A stretch of DNA of 64,000 bases from Paraglomus occultum (taxonomy: Eukaryota; Glomeromycota; Glomeromycetes; Paraglomerales; Paraglomeraceae): assembly GCA_910592205.1 (NCBI GenBank), contig CAJVPJ010000001.1, forward strand, positions 62,001 through 126,000, in the 5' to 3' direction. Made by a program: the position numbers and the translations under genes. The notes beneath the pieces are model-generated. The model was given only the letters and a program-made list of their open reading frames with translations. It had not been told where the DNA came from and searched no databases. Below are positions 25,224-37,608 of the stretch, one piece after another (positions within the stretch are counted from its first letter, which is position 1; the number at the start of each line of letters is the position of its first letter).

Positions 25224-27328
25224 CGGAAGATTTGTTGATAAGCAGCAACAGGATACTAATGCACAAAGTAATAACTTGACCGTATTTTGGCCGATGAGAT
25301 TCAAAACGATTCATTCGTAGTCATTTGTTCGCAGAGCCTTGTTTAGAGCATCACATTGGTTCTAGGAAAATTAATATAAATATACGAAATTTTTTGTATA
25401 CACGTAAATACTATACATTATAACCTACAGCAAGCTGAAAATCTGGACGCTATAATTGGCGATTTCAATTCTTGGATCTCGGCATCACTCGGACTGATGA
25501 CTATTGAAAGGAGATAGCAACCAAAACAATAATCTTTTCTCAATGCCCGAGTGATTTCCGTAGATCATACTTACAGTGGTGTGCAAAAAAAAATGACAAC
25601 TGTTTAAACCGCCCTGGCTTTACAACGAACAAACTAATAGACACGTATAACATGTCATGTTTAAAGCTTGAAAGCGGTAGATTCTATTACTATGAATTAA
25701 TATGATATTCTTCAACCCTTCTTTCAATAACCTCTCTACAACGTTGTTCCATTGAATCTACCAAACTGACTAGAAGGCTATCTGGGATGTTATTCCACTC
25801 TTCGACGAAAAACTTCTTCATTCACTGATATTTTTAGGTTTACGTCTTTCCATGATTAAATCTGGACTGTTAGTGGGCCAGTCAATAACTGTAGGATGAA
25901 GAAATTCCTTAGCAATGTGACTAGTATGCTAAGGATCGTTGTCTTGCTGTAGTCGCCATTTGCCCTTCTTATCCCCGATATCTCAATGTAATACTTTGCA
26001 TCCATTATTTGTCTAAAACAATGCCTTGCTTTTACGCAAAATCCACCCCATGCGAAGATTTTGCGTCGGTCTTTTGGCGTTGCCCGAATTTGTCTCACAT
26101 TCTCATAGTTAGATATACGCGACCGCGTTTCGTTTACTCTCGTTGCTACCGCGGTGAAAGATTAATGATATAGTCAGTGTTTCTTCGAATACATTGGCCG
26201 ATTGCTCGAGAAGCGTCAGGCATTATTTTTTTATGGTGACCGTTCCCCCTTATTATTAAATCTATTGCTATCACCCAGACCATGGGGCGGGAACCGCTGT
26301 TACTGTTAATATTGTTATTTTATATCGTCCAAGCGTTGAGATTACGGTATACAGTTTTGAGCGAAATCTTTATCAGGGAGTGGATTTCAGAAGCATTACG
26401 TGTTCCATGCTTCATATCATTTGGCGCCGATATTCTTGCTTAAATGGAGCCATTTTCGCAACGAAATAAAAACAAAGTTATAATTATAAAGCAGTCAAGT
26501 TTTGGGTTTGTTTTACATGACGCGATTTTTGGTCCAAAATTGAACGTGAGCTGAAATGATTGTTTACCCTTCATGACCAAAACACTATGTCAATATCGAA
26601 GGGGAATAACATTTGGTCAGGCGAGGAGGTATTCAATTAGTGTCGAATTGGCCAGGAATTTTGAATAACTTCGCGATTTAATGCGTTGAGCAAATCATTC
26701 ACATTAGATAAAATACTACGAACGAACGGTAGTAAAATCTGAGAATGAATCTTAATTAGACGCGTCTAATAATAAGTTTTTCGACTAAGGATTTTATTAG
26801 TTGTTCTCCTAACAGTAGTTCTATTCTTGCGCATCGTTTTGCTGAACGGAAGTGTCTATTGCTTTGGTGGTCGAAATTAAGCCGGATAGGACAGCTTAAG
26901 CAGATTGTTCACTTATTCAGTGCAATATTTTATTTGTTTAATCAAATTATTTCGCACAGCATTCAAGTGAGAATTTATACCTTGACGATAGGAGGCATAG
27001 AGGCGCATATCCCCAGTCAATTTGGACACAAATGCTCTTCTGGGTGACAATGGTATTTAAAAAGTGGCCTCTACACATTTATATTATAAACGAAGCAAGA
27101 ACTTACTTCTTTAGCTTATGTTGACTATGTCGACAACTCTCTGCTTACGTAGGTTAGGTATTATATGAAAAACTCTAATATTAATATAGTTAGCATTCTC
27201 CGCGAATAAACTTTATTTCATTTAGTTGAAATCACGAGAGCGGATTACTTCCCGGTTTGATGAGGATAATCTTTAAACCAAGTCGATCTTTTTTTTTTTT
27301 TGCATAGTAATAGTTGAATTCAAGAGAC
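25224..27328. other. Intergenic containing a Tc1/mariner relic
   Basis: 2.1 kb between RPP40 and AIM24. The first half is a decayed Tc1/mariner element (about 25574-26460). The remainder is AT-rich with no supported gene. Confidence 0.55.
25574..26460 (-). mobile_element. Degraded Tc1/mariner-type DNA transposon
   Basis: Starts with TACAGTGGTGTGCAAAA at 25572-25588, a typical Tc1-family terminal end next to a TA. On the minus strand the transposase core is visible: IMDAKYYIEI, then QQDNDP, a stop where Lys is expected, HTSHIAKEFLHPTVIDWP and NSPDL. These carry the second and third catalytic blocks of the DDE domain. Upstream, the TAVATRVNETRSRIS segment and earlier pieces are interrupted by many stops and frameshifts. 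The opposite terminal repeat was not found. It is clearly inactive. Confidence 0.8.
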
Positions 27329-29221
27329 ATGCAGTCAGCAACATTGGGCCTAGTGCGTGTAAGAAACCCATTTCCACGATACTTTTTACGCAGCTATGCG
27401 GGATTAGCATATAATGCCAATCCGTCTGGGACAGAGGATAAAGGAAAGACAGCTTCAAAGAACGATGATGGGTCTAGTACTATATCTTCTCTATCTCCTG
27501 GTGAGCTTACTAACTGAACTAGAATGTTCGAGTCTTCATCATGTGTTTCATTACTCAAACATTTGATTATAAATGAAGGAATAAATACCGCGGCAAACTG
27601 GATACAACACCCGATACCTGATCCTGCTTTTGAAGTCATATCAGCCGGTACTCCGGGTGCTTTGCTTTACGTGAAGATTCCTCCTAGATCAGAAATATAT
27701 GCAACTCCGGCGACAGTTATTGCAGCATCGGGCAAAGTGTGAATTGATTAATTATCCGATTTTTTGTTTGATAATTCGTTGTTGAACAAGTAAACGGATC
27801 GATCATCTAACCTCGTAATTTTCGTCAATTATTTACGTTCTTAAAGGTCCGTACTGAGCGTTCGACAGATGGGAATATTATCATGGCCATGGGAAGAAAA
27901 CTTGCTGGCGGTTTATTGGTCTATCATAAGGTAAACATCATATTCACCAAGCATTGTATGGGCATTCATCTGACTATTTTATATTCATACAGCTGATTAC
28001 AGACGCTTATTCGGGTGATGCATTACTTGCACCCTCTCCATTGTCAGATATTGCAGCAATCCAGATGGATGGGCGTTCAGATTACTATGTACGCAAGGGA
28101 GCTTTTTTTGCGAAAGGACCGCGTGTATCTTTAAAGGTTGAAAGGATAAGAGGAATGGTAAGTAAAAACAATTACAAAGGAATTATTATAGCGTAAAAAA
28201 GTAGTATTCACAGAACATCATTCTAAGATGTATTCGGTATTGGATGTATATCATAGGGAGCTCTGAATAAATTCGCCTATCGCATCTCTGGGCGGGGTAC
28301 TTTGGTAATTTCCGGCCACGGCTCGATCCATCGTCTGGTATTAAATGCCGGTGATGAATATCTGGTGAACCCGAAGTAAGAAGTTCACACACACTATACA
28401 CATACAGTACATACAAACATACATATAGATATAGTTGGTCTGCTGATTTATAACCTAATTGATTTCACTTTGTACCTTTATTCGTATTTAGGCATCTTGT
28501 TGCATGGGACGCATTTACTTATCCGATAATATCATCTCCATTGGTTGGCCGCTCGGGCCATACAAGGCTAAAATTTCTATCAAATAAAATGGCAAACTTG
28601 GTACCCCAGAGAGCATCGACGTTTATTGAGAACGTGAAAATGAGCCCATCCGTGAAGTCAACATTGGATAGAATTCGAAGGATGACAGTCAGGACAAGAA
28701 AGTGGGCATTGGGTGGGCCAGTATGTTTACAAGGAGAAGTGTAATATGTATACGTGTATGTATTGGACTTGTCACTGATTACCGTCACTAAGATCCCGTT
28801 TCATTGTTTCTCAGGAGTATTTGAAATTAAGCGGTCCTGGAGACTTTTATATAGCGAGCCGTGTTGAGCCAGTTCTACTAGGACTGAAATCGTAAGCGAT
28901 CATTACTTGTACTTTGCCTACTTATAAATTGTTTAATGTCTTCAACAGTTCGGATCTAAGATACTCTTTCCTTCCTACCCCAGTCTCACCTCGCCAACTA
29001 TAGAAGAACTCGAGGCAACGGATGTACCGTTCACTCCTCCTGCCAGTAGGATTCAACAGGCCCCTACGCCTCCGACAATTTCATACGCAGAAGTAACAAA
29101 TGGAACGGTCAATTTCTTCCCTACATCTTCGGCCTTATCACCCACCCCTTCCAAGCCTAAGACTAGAATAGGCCGTATAAGTGGACTATTACAACTAAGG
29201 AAAATATTTGGTGGTTGGTAG
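27329..29221 (+). CDS. AIM24: AIM24 family mitochondrial protein
   Basis: Eight exons: 27329-27500, 27579-27736, 27847-27930, 27993-28157, 28257-28375, 28492-28720, 28815-28891 and 28984-29221, 413 aa in phase. A basic N-terminus (VRVRNPFPRYFLRSYAG) looks like a mitochondrial presequence. The AIM24 beta-rich domain follows: AFEVISAGTPGALLYVKIPP, then GDALLAPSPLSDIAAIQMDG, then ISGRGTLVISGHGSIHRLVL and DEYLVNPKHLVAWD. In yeast Aim24 is an inner-membrane protein linked to cristae organisation and respiratory-chain maintenance. The ATG at 27329 was used because it is the first ATG in frame with the presequence-like stretch. The gene is convergent with CCT2 (288 bp between stops). Confidence 0.88.
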
Positions 29222-29508
29222 GTGGCATAAACGTCGAATGAGTGTTGGGTTTGTATTTTTAGACATCGAGCTGTGAAGCCTTGATTTTGGAAATATAATG
29301 GCCAGAATTTGGTTACAATTATTGACTTTTATTAGCGGCTTATATTGATTCTCTATTCTTGCTGAAATTTCGATTATAAAATTACGAAACCATGTTTTGC
29401 GAACATGTTTTGCTAATTGGCTGTGCGCTTTCTGAAAAATTTTCGCATATAACATAAGTAAAATTATTCACAATGATTATGTTAATACACAAATACGACT
29501 CGCTTTTC

Positions 29509-31681
29509 TTACCGTGGTGCGCATCTAATGATATCATCTACACGTAAAATCATCTCTGCGGCTTCCGAAGCACTGAGAACCACTTGGCGTTTCAACTTGT
29601 AGGACTCGGTAACACCTAGTTCTTGCATGTCACCGATAGATCCATTTATCATATCTAGCAAAACCCATCAAGGTGAGCAGAAGGAACACATGCCAACAAT
29701 ACTCGCGCGCTATCGTTCACATTATGAGAAACTTACCAAGACCAGAAGTCGATTTACCCTCATAATGAGCTGCACGCAATCGAGCGACAAGATCAGAACT
29801 GTCATAACCGGCGTTATCTGCTAGAATTGTAGGAATCTACTAAAAGAGACATTTAATTAGTTTCAACTTCAATTGTCTTGATAAATAGATGATATCATGA
29901 TGTATTTCTTCGCTAGACCTTTCTTAAAGCTTTCGCAAATGCTTCAATAGCAACGGCTTTCTTTCCCGCCGTCTTAGCCGCCACCTCATCCACCGCTTTC
30001 GACATAAGCGTCTCTGAACATCCACCGCCAAGTACAGTACGCGTCTCCCTCACTGTCTGCGTTAGCACACTCAATGCATCATGCAACGATCGTTCTGCTT
30101 CATCCAAAAGCTGATTTGTTGCCCCTCTTATTACAACAGTGCACGCTTCTCCAGCTGCAACTCCAGAGAATTTAATAAGCTTATCTTCTCCAATGATAAT
30201 CTCTTCAATAACGTCACAATGACCGAGTTTAACTAACTCGGGATGATCAAAGGTCGATGCGATTTCACCGCCAGTAACCAAAGCCAACCGCTCGACACCA
30301 TCGAAATCAGCATGTTCAATAGCCATAATACCAGCATCGGCGAACAACTGTTCTGGCCAGTTATATATCAACTGGCGATTAACAAAACAATTAATTCCGT
30401 GAGCTTTGATCTTTTCAACCTTCTCCTTCATTTTATCGCGTTCAGCTCTTTCCAATTCAGCGAGTTTACCAGTAGCATCTACCCGAATACGGGCACCAAA
30501 TATCTTAATTTTGTCTGTATCCATCGGCGTATTAGCGATAAGTATATTGGCGTTTTCGATTCGCTTTGGTTGATTGACTCCGATTTTCTTATCTAGGATA
30601 AAGCCTTCATCGAGATAGGAGTCGGTTAGTCGACCACCAACTTTTTTAATTATTTGAATGTTCTCTAGGTTCGTGCTGCCTTTTAGTCGAAGAACGGCAT
30701 TGACGGCTAGTTCGGCAAAGTAATCTTTATTTTGTGATAAAACTTTGGAGCTTAGAGTTGTTCGCGCAATATTAAAAAGATCTTTTTTGAATGCTTCATT
30801 GTCACTCCTATAACAGAGAAATTGTCAGAACTAATAATCTCAATGTGTACATCATTCTGATTATTAGATACAAACCCATTATCCATGGCAGATCCTTCTA
30901 AAGCTTTAAGAGCTGCGTCACTCGCAATACGATAACCCTCAACAATAGTTTGCGGGTGGATCTTCTGATTCACTAGAATCTCTGCTTCACGTAACAGTTC
31001 TGCGGCAAGAACGCATACTGATGTTGTACCATCACCGACTTCATCATCTTGAACTTTTGAGATATCTGTAATGAATAGAGTCAAGGAAGAATACGTGTTT
31101 CTGATTATAACCACTAAAAATTTCCGGATCAGTCAAATGGATACTGACAAGAATTTTAGCGGCCGCGTTATCGAGTACGATAGACTCTAAAATCGTAGCA
31201 CCATCGTTCGTAACCATGATTTCGCCTTTATTCATAGATTGAAGAATCTTGTCCTATTTTACAAAAGTTTAATTGACAATCGGATTAATTCATATAAACA
31301 AAGAGAGTCGAAGGTTAATGATCTTAATTGGATAATTTCTATCCAGACTTTCTGATTAACATGACATCATACCATTCCTTTTGGGCCCAAGGTACTTTTT
31401 ACCAGATCACCGATTGCAATAGCGCCAATGAATGAGGACTGTCAAGAAATATGTCAATTACGATGTTGATAAAGCTAAACACACAATTTTTTTCTTATTA
31501 TTTACCAATCGCGCATTCTCGGCGCGTTCTTCTGTGGCTTCATCTTGAAAAATTTGTACAGGAGCAAAAGCCTATACAAGTTGTAGACTTTATCGTTAAT
31601 TTAACGACAAGATCGTCTCAGGAAACTCACTAAACCAACATAAAGAATATGTTTGACTGCGAAAGTATGTCTAATTACCAT
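29509..31681 (-). CDS. CCT2: T-complex chaperonin subunit beta (CCT2)
   Basis: Eight coding exons on the minus strand: 31679-31681, 31506-31571, 31373-31438, 31145-31253, 30876-31065, 29919-30807, 29737-29836 and 29509-29654, 522 aa. Group II chaperonin motifs are in order: [23 protein letters not shown] (ATP binding and hydrolysis), the beta-type apical segment [13 protein letters not shown], then [14 protein letters not shown] and [16 protein letters not shown] and the surrounding residues fit the beta subunit better than other CCT subunits. CCT folds actin, tubulin and WD-repeat proteins in the cytosol. The first coding exon is just the ATG, with an intron directly after it. It is divergent from the Crinkler (309 bp between starts). 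Confidence 0.93.
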
Positions 31682-31990
31682 TTCGAAATGACAACGAGAG
31701 CTAGAGAACGAGAATAAGGAATTTTTATTGATTCGAGATGGAATACCCAATGATTAATTCGCATTCCCAAGATATCCTTCTAAATATGACGTAATCAAAA
31801 TTTGGCTTTTCTTTACAAGCCACCTTGTAAAATAAACAATTGTCCACCTCCACGATCCTGAATTCCATTAAACAAAGAACCAAGGTATTTCAGGTGTGTG
31901 ATTTTTGACGACAATGCTAGCTCTACACATTCTTATAATTCACAGACGACGGCTTTGTAGATTAAACTAACCTTCCCTCTCTGTCTAGCC
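31682..31990. promoter_or_regulatory. Divergent intergenic promoter region CCT2 / Crinkler
   Basis: About 310 bp between the start codons of housekeeping CCT2 (minus) and the Crinkler gene (plus), so the effector-like gene may share an open promoter region with a constitutive gene. No specific site is identifiable. Confidence 0.4.
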
Positions 31991-34900
31991 ATGACCAACA
32001 TCACGCTCATCTGTCACGTCCTGGGCGAGGATCCCGAGAATATATTTAGTTTCAACATCGATAAGGGATTGATGGTCAGCGAACTCAAGGAAACTATCAA
32101 GGAGAAGAGAGATAATCTATTTAGCAAGACTGATGCTGCCCTGATCAAGCTCTGGCGAGTCGACATCCCTTTCGACGTAGAAAATAATAGGTTAACGGTT
32201 CTGAAAAGTAAAAACGCCTCTATTGACATCGCGGAGGCTCTGAACGGCACAAAGATACAACCGGGCTATGACATTGAGGAATACTTCAACGTGTCGCCGC
32301 CCAAAAAACGCATCCATATTATCGTCGAACCGCCAATTATGTATGTAATCTCGACTGTGCTATTTATCCTCACTGCATGCATCAGCTTTCCATCCATCCA
32401 CTTTTGTAGCAACTAACATCAACGACTTCTCTCTTTTTCTAGTCCTAGACAAAAGCATGGCATGAGCAGGCAACCCTCGCAAGAAGCCGATATTGAGACT
32501 GCTAAACGACAGAAGATTCAAGATGGTTAGGTTTCATTCTAGCCTTTTTTAAAAATGACAAATTAATATAAGTTGAAAATATTTTTTTTTGTTTCTAGAC
32601 TACAACGAGACAGTTGCGGCTGGCCAAGCGGCGAGTGGCCCATCGACTGGCTCAATACCCCGGGATCGTATAGAAGGATCAACGCTGGTGCTAAGCAAAG
32701 AAAAGTTTCAAGACTTTCCCGTCGACGCCTTGAACGACTATTCCTTGCTTCGTACGCAACCCGAATATGCTTACTTCGACCGCACGGGATACATATCGGT
32801 TCTCGATTCCATTCGTCATCCTGCGTTGCTCTTCCTACGACCACGGCGATTTGGAAAATCGCTGACTCTAAGCATGCTGGCCCACTTTCACGGGGTGGAG
32901 CACAGGGAAAGATATGCCGAGCTTTTCTCGGTACGGACAATTGCGTTTTCTGTCCTACACTCGTTTTGCTTATCCCGACCTTTTTCTTGCAGAATCTTGA
33001 CGTCGATAAGGACGTCCAGGCTGGCAAGGTCACCCCTGGCCAATACCTTATGTTATCGCTCGATTTCAGTGCCATCAACCGCTCCGCCGACGTGAAGGTT
33101 GCGGAATATGATCTCCAACAAATGCTGAACAACTCCATCAAACAGTTCTATTCAACCTATGCACGCTACCTGGGAAACAGATCGAGCGAGGAGCTCATCG
33201 AGAGGCTTGTGAACCCGGAGAGTGCTACCTCCAGCCTTAAAGAATGTGTTAGAGTGGTCCAGGAGAAACTCCGTGCCGTGCAGAAAGATGATGACAACGC
33301 TCCACTTGCTGGCGTCAAAGGGGTGAGTTTCAAGAGGCGCTACATCCGTTCAATTGTTACTCACGCTGGAACCCTATCGACTCGTAGATCTATCTCTTGG
33401 CTGACGAATGCGACGCTTTTGGCAACGAGTATCTCAATCCTGAAGATCGTGCTAACTGGAACTATATCCATAAGAATTCATTGCTTAAAGGCTTCTGGGG
33501 TAGTGTAAAGAGTAATTTGGGCGAGTTTCAGATCACCAAGTGTTTCATCACAGGTGTATCGCCACTTTCGATGACCGACCTTACAAGTGGCTTCAATGTC
33601 GCAAAGAACATCTCGGACAGTCCAGCTTTATCCGGTCTTTGTGGTTTCAGTCGTGAAGATGTGATCGCTGCTCTGAAGCTGCCCGAGGTCTGTGGCTTAC
33701 AGAATGAAGTCGAGGATCGTTTTAATACTATGGAGACTTTCTTCAATGGCTATCGTTTCTCTTCGATTGCCCAAGTTCCGCGAGTTTTCAACACCAACAC
33801 ATGCCTTGAGTATTTCCAGGTTAGCAGATCCTTTTATTGAACGCAATTGCGCTCTTATCACTATTCTTATTGCTGCTGCTTTTCATCGTCCCAGTCTTTG
33901 ATCGACAAAGAGCCTCCTAAGCGAGACAACCCCTCGAACTCGGAAGTCTCTGAGACGACTCTTAAGCTGCTCGCTTCCTCGCATATCGTGCAAGACATTC
34001 TTGAAAGGACCGCAAGCGATTCAATAACGGACAATAAGTGGCGCACTAAGATTCCGTATTTGTCGTTGAAGGATATGTTTCGATTTGAGGACTTAGTACG
34101 GCTCACGCTTGCTCTTGTGTATTTTTTTGGTCTTTAGCTCACTTGCTTTTTCAAATACTTCATGTTTTTTTTTGCAGATGCGTGTCAGAGATAGCAAACA
34201 AGAATGGCTGAGCTACATGCGATATATAGGAGGTCTCACGTATGCTGATGATATGCCCAACAAGCATCTTCAATTTCCAAATTTTATCGCTTTCAAGCGT
34301 TTTGGGGCCGCTACCTTAGACCGTTATGATCTAAATGAAGATGATATCGTCGATGCAATCGGAAAAATTGCGGCAAATGGAGACGTCTCGGGGCTGTTGA
34401 ATTGCTACCAGAAGATGATGAGCCGGCGCGATGTCACTGAAGCGGATTTCAATAATTCAGAAGAAAGACACCGTGATAATATCTTTTATCCACTTCTCAA
34501 GAACCCGGTTCTATTGCAAGCCTATCCCGAATATATTGTTACCAAGGTAAGCAAATCGAGATCCCTGAACAGAAATGCACGATTTCATTGCCCTCTTGAT
34601 TAATCAGTTGTTTATGCATTCTCAGCCGTCAGGTGGAGGAGGACGGGTTGATCTGCTTATTGAGGCACCGAGCACAAACCGCGCTGCGCTCCTCGAATTC
34701 AAGGTTATCAGGATTCCTTACGTAAACATTAATCCTGCGGGGGCATCGGGTCCCAATCAAACGTCAAATTTCTTAAAAGCATTGGCATTGAGCTACATGT
34801 CAGAAGCGGAAACCATCCTTGACCTCAAGTTTCCTCCGTACGACAAGTATCGTCCTAATCAACGTATAGGCGACTGGATTGAAACGCAGAAGCCACAATT

Positions 34901-35057
34901 GGTGAATTATTGGGAGAGCACTCAAATCTCTGAGTTACGCCAGCGGCGCGATGTAATTGCCTATCTGGTCTTGATCATTGGTAGTCGAAAAATTCTATTC
35001 TGGCAGTTGAATGAAGATGGTAAATCTTGGTCAGCACCTCAGCTAGTGACTGCTTAG
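31991..35057 (+). CDS. Crinkler-type protein with ATPase-like and PD-(D/E)XK nuclease domains
   Basis: Eight exons: 31991-32340, 32443-32525, 32599-32930, 32993-33322, 33388-33819, 33895-34095, 34178-34546 and 34626-35057, 842 aa, with phase kept throughout. Residues 1 to about 117 form a Crinkler header (LICHVLGEDPENIFSFNID, then SELKETIKEKRDN). Next comes an AAA-ATPase-like domain of the type found beside PDDEXK nucleases, with Walker A RPRRFGKS (225-232) and a Walker B-like LLADECDAFG (D371, E372). A C-terminal restriction-endonuclease-like core has D708, E723 and K725 (RVDLLIEAP then LLEFK). Known Crinklers with this NTPase-nuclease pairing are effector-like and often nuclear. A short basic KKRIH stretch lies at the header end, and a basic run follows in exon 2. 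No signal peptide is evident. All catalytic positions appear intact. Confidence 0.9.
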
Positions 35058-35317
35058 TTAGGATTTTATTGTAAAAAATAATAATTCAATGGTGCTTTAG
35101 ACGACGATATCATAGTCTATATAGAGCGAGTGCGATATAGTGACACGTCGATACATATAAAGGAATTCTTGTTTCCTTCTCTAAGAGAAGTGTGGATGTT
35201 TCAACTTACCTTCCGAGGAAAGATTCATTAATAAAAAAACGCATTTTTTCTCGGATAAAATTTTGCGCGTAAGGAATAGTAAGGCATATAGGATTATCCC
35301 TCCCTATAACGACCCTC

Positions 35318-35575
35318 TTATTCTTCAAGTTTCCTTTTTTTTCTTGGTGCTCGAAATGATTCCGCCAACGTCCGTTTAAGAGCTTTTTCTGACCTTTCCT
35401 CTTGGTAAATCTCATAAGTTATCTTTTCATGGTCCAGATAGTTCTTGATAGTCTGCGTGCTTTTTAGTTTGAAAACGTAAGGAGCGATTTTTTCGCCTTG
35501 CTCTTGCTTTAAAAGAGAGCGTAGAGTACTATAATCTTTAGGCTCCATAGTAGATCTAATATAGATAAGTTGCAT
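35318..35575 (-). CDS. Small basic protein of unknown function
   Basis: An 85-codon minus-strand frame; an internal ATG at about 35548 would give 76 aa starting MEPKDYS. It is rich in Lys, Glu and Gln and ends in PRKKRKLEE, a run that would act as a nuclear localisation signal in a eukaryote. No family is recognised. It contains no Trp codon and no internal TGA, so it gives no information on the code used. It may belong to the inserted segment or to the Crinkler's 3' flank, and it could also be a chance frame. Confidence 0.4.
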   Translation of the reverse strand: MQLIYIRSTMEPKDYSTLRSLLKQEQGEKIAPYVFKLKSTQTIKNYLDHEKITYEIYQEERSEKALKRTLAESFRAPRKKRKLEE

Positions 35576-35688
35576 ATTTCAATTTTATATACACGGCTAC
35601 TCCTATGTAATACGCAATAAATACAATATTATCAAAATTTTACAAAATCAGACAAACTGTGCGTAATATATATATAAAATATATATAT

Positions 35689-37458
35689 ATGGTAGACGAC
35701 ATAATTATGAACGAATACGAAAAAGCTCTCCATCTCCTGGAAGTGGGATGTGGTTGCGGTTGCTCGACTAAGGTGCCAAAAGAAGAATTTGCTGAACTAC
35801 GAGAAGATTTTCAAGCGCTAACAAGACCCGAACAGGATATTTTCTTAATGGCCCAACTCAAATCCTTGGATGGGGGAGCGATCAATACTAGTCGACGTCT
35901 CAAGGACAAAAATCGAGTCAATAAGAGAACTGTCTACTGCTGAAATCGTAATACCCCTATTTGTCAAAAAACCTACCTCAATATGCTTAGAATTGGCCGC
36001 AATTACTTTGAAAATATCAGAAATCACTTGCTCAAGAATGGTCTTCTACCACGGGTCCATGGTAATGTAAAAAGAATGCCACAGTGAAAAACCAGGATGG
36101 TCATCAATATTGACGTGGCAACCGCGGTCAAGAATTTTTTGCTAAATTATACTGAAATTCATGGCTTACCCAGCCCGGTTAGAAATGTTAATCGCGTGAC
36201 CCAATCCATTATCTTTCTACCAGCGGAAATGAGTTATAAATCTGTTCACCGGGATTTTTTGGCTGGTCTAGAAGAAGAGAGTAAATTACGTGCTCTCAAG
36301 TATGATGCCTTTCGCAAATTATGACATCAGCTTACCCCGTACATTCAAATCATGAGTCCCCGAACCGACCTATGCGATACCTGTCAGCAGTTGCGGAATG
36401 ACTTGCAGTTTAAAGCCCGTAAAGAGGAAGAGGCCCAAGACTTATTAAAGAAGTATAAAGAGCATCTAGCCAAAGCCAAGTTAGAACGAAACTATTATAA
36501 CAAAAATACCAAATTGGCAGAAGAACACAGAAAACTCATCGATCAGAATTATTCTGTTGCCTCAGTGAAAGGCAAAGTATCATACTGCAGTATTGACGCA
36601 GTTACTCACTACAGTTATGACTGAGCCCAGAATGTCCATGTACCTCATTCAGACCAACAGATCGGCAAGGTGTATTACCTTAGTGCTCGCAAGGTGCATT
36701 TGTTTGGCGTCCAAAATGAAGCGGTCCGGGAGCAACTTAATTATGTGCTGGATGAGAATGAACTCCTTGGAAAAGGTCCCAACGGTACCCTAAGTCTGGT
36801 CTTTGACGGAATTAAGCAACTGAATAAAGGTGAAAAGCACTTGAAAGTCACTTGCGACAATGCCGGTGGACAAAACAAAAACAATGCCACTATTTGGTTT
36901 TACTTGTATTTGGTAATTGCTGGTTATTATGAAACTATTGAACTCAACTTTATGGTTCCGGGCCATACCAAATTTAAATGTGATGGTAGTTTCGGACTAA
37001 TTAAAAGACTTTATCGTAATACTACGGTAGATTGTGTCGATCACGTCGCAGACGTAGTGAAAAGGTCCAGTATTGCCGGACTAAATAAAGCTCGACGTTA
37101 CAATGGCAGAGACGGCTTTCAATATTTTGACATCATAAGTGGTTTGGAAATTTACTTTAAAAAGTTGCATGGCCTGCAGAGGTTTCAACATTTCCTCTTT
37201 ACTAGTGCTAATCCCGGGGTAGTCAAAGCCCAAGAAGTCGCAAATGGTCCTTTCCAGGAATTCAAGTTACTGAAGACTAGTAAATTCGAGGCTTCAAAAA
37301 TCATAGAAAAAATCAAGACTTTATCATTTCCAGTGCTGGTACCTCCTCCGATGAAGTATGAACGACAAGAATATCTTTATAATTATATTCGCCCCTTTGT
37401 CCGAGACGAGTTTAAAGATGTTACTTGTCCAAGACCAATTTTTACTGGCAATGAATAA
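35689..37458 (+). CDS. DUF7869-like transposase-type protein, readable only with TGA as Trp
   Basis: From ATG 35689 to TAA 37456-37458 the frame runs 589 sense codons, interrupted only by TGA at 35941, 36085, 36322 and 36622; there is no TAA, TAG or frameshift. An N-terminal Cys-rich segment (GCGCGCSTKV) is followed by a middle part with MSPRTDLCDTCQQLRN and a charged helix. The C-terminal RNase H-like part has SIDAVTHYSYD-TGA-AQNVH, VTCDNAGGQNKNN and PGHTKFKCDGSFGLIKR. The CDNAGGQNKN and PGH...D..FG motifs match the uncharacterised DUF7869-type family seen in fungi and animals, with Asp residues that could form a DDE/D-like site (inference). Each TGA sits where Trp or another aromatic residue fits, and ordinary TGG is also used (ATIWFY). 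Under the standard nuclear code it is four truncated pieces. Confidence 0.8.
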
Positions 37459-37608
37459 AATATTTAGGATAAAATCAATCGCTTCCATTACTTTGTCATT
37501 CGTTAATTTGTCCTTGCTGTCATAAGTTTAATAAGATTAATCTTTCAACTAATATTGCTAGCTTTTTAAAGCTAAAATAATATATATACTTATATTAAAA
37601 GCAAGCCT

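Noticed and set aside
35689..37458. Ordinary nonsense decay of a nuclear transposon
   Set aside because: All four interruptions are TGA with no frameshift in 1.77 kb, and diverged copies share two of the TGA sites; random decay does not predict this.
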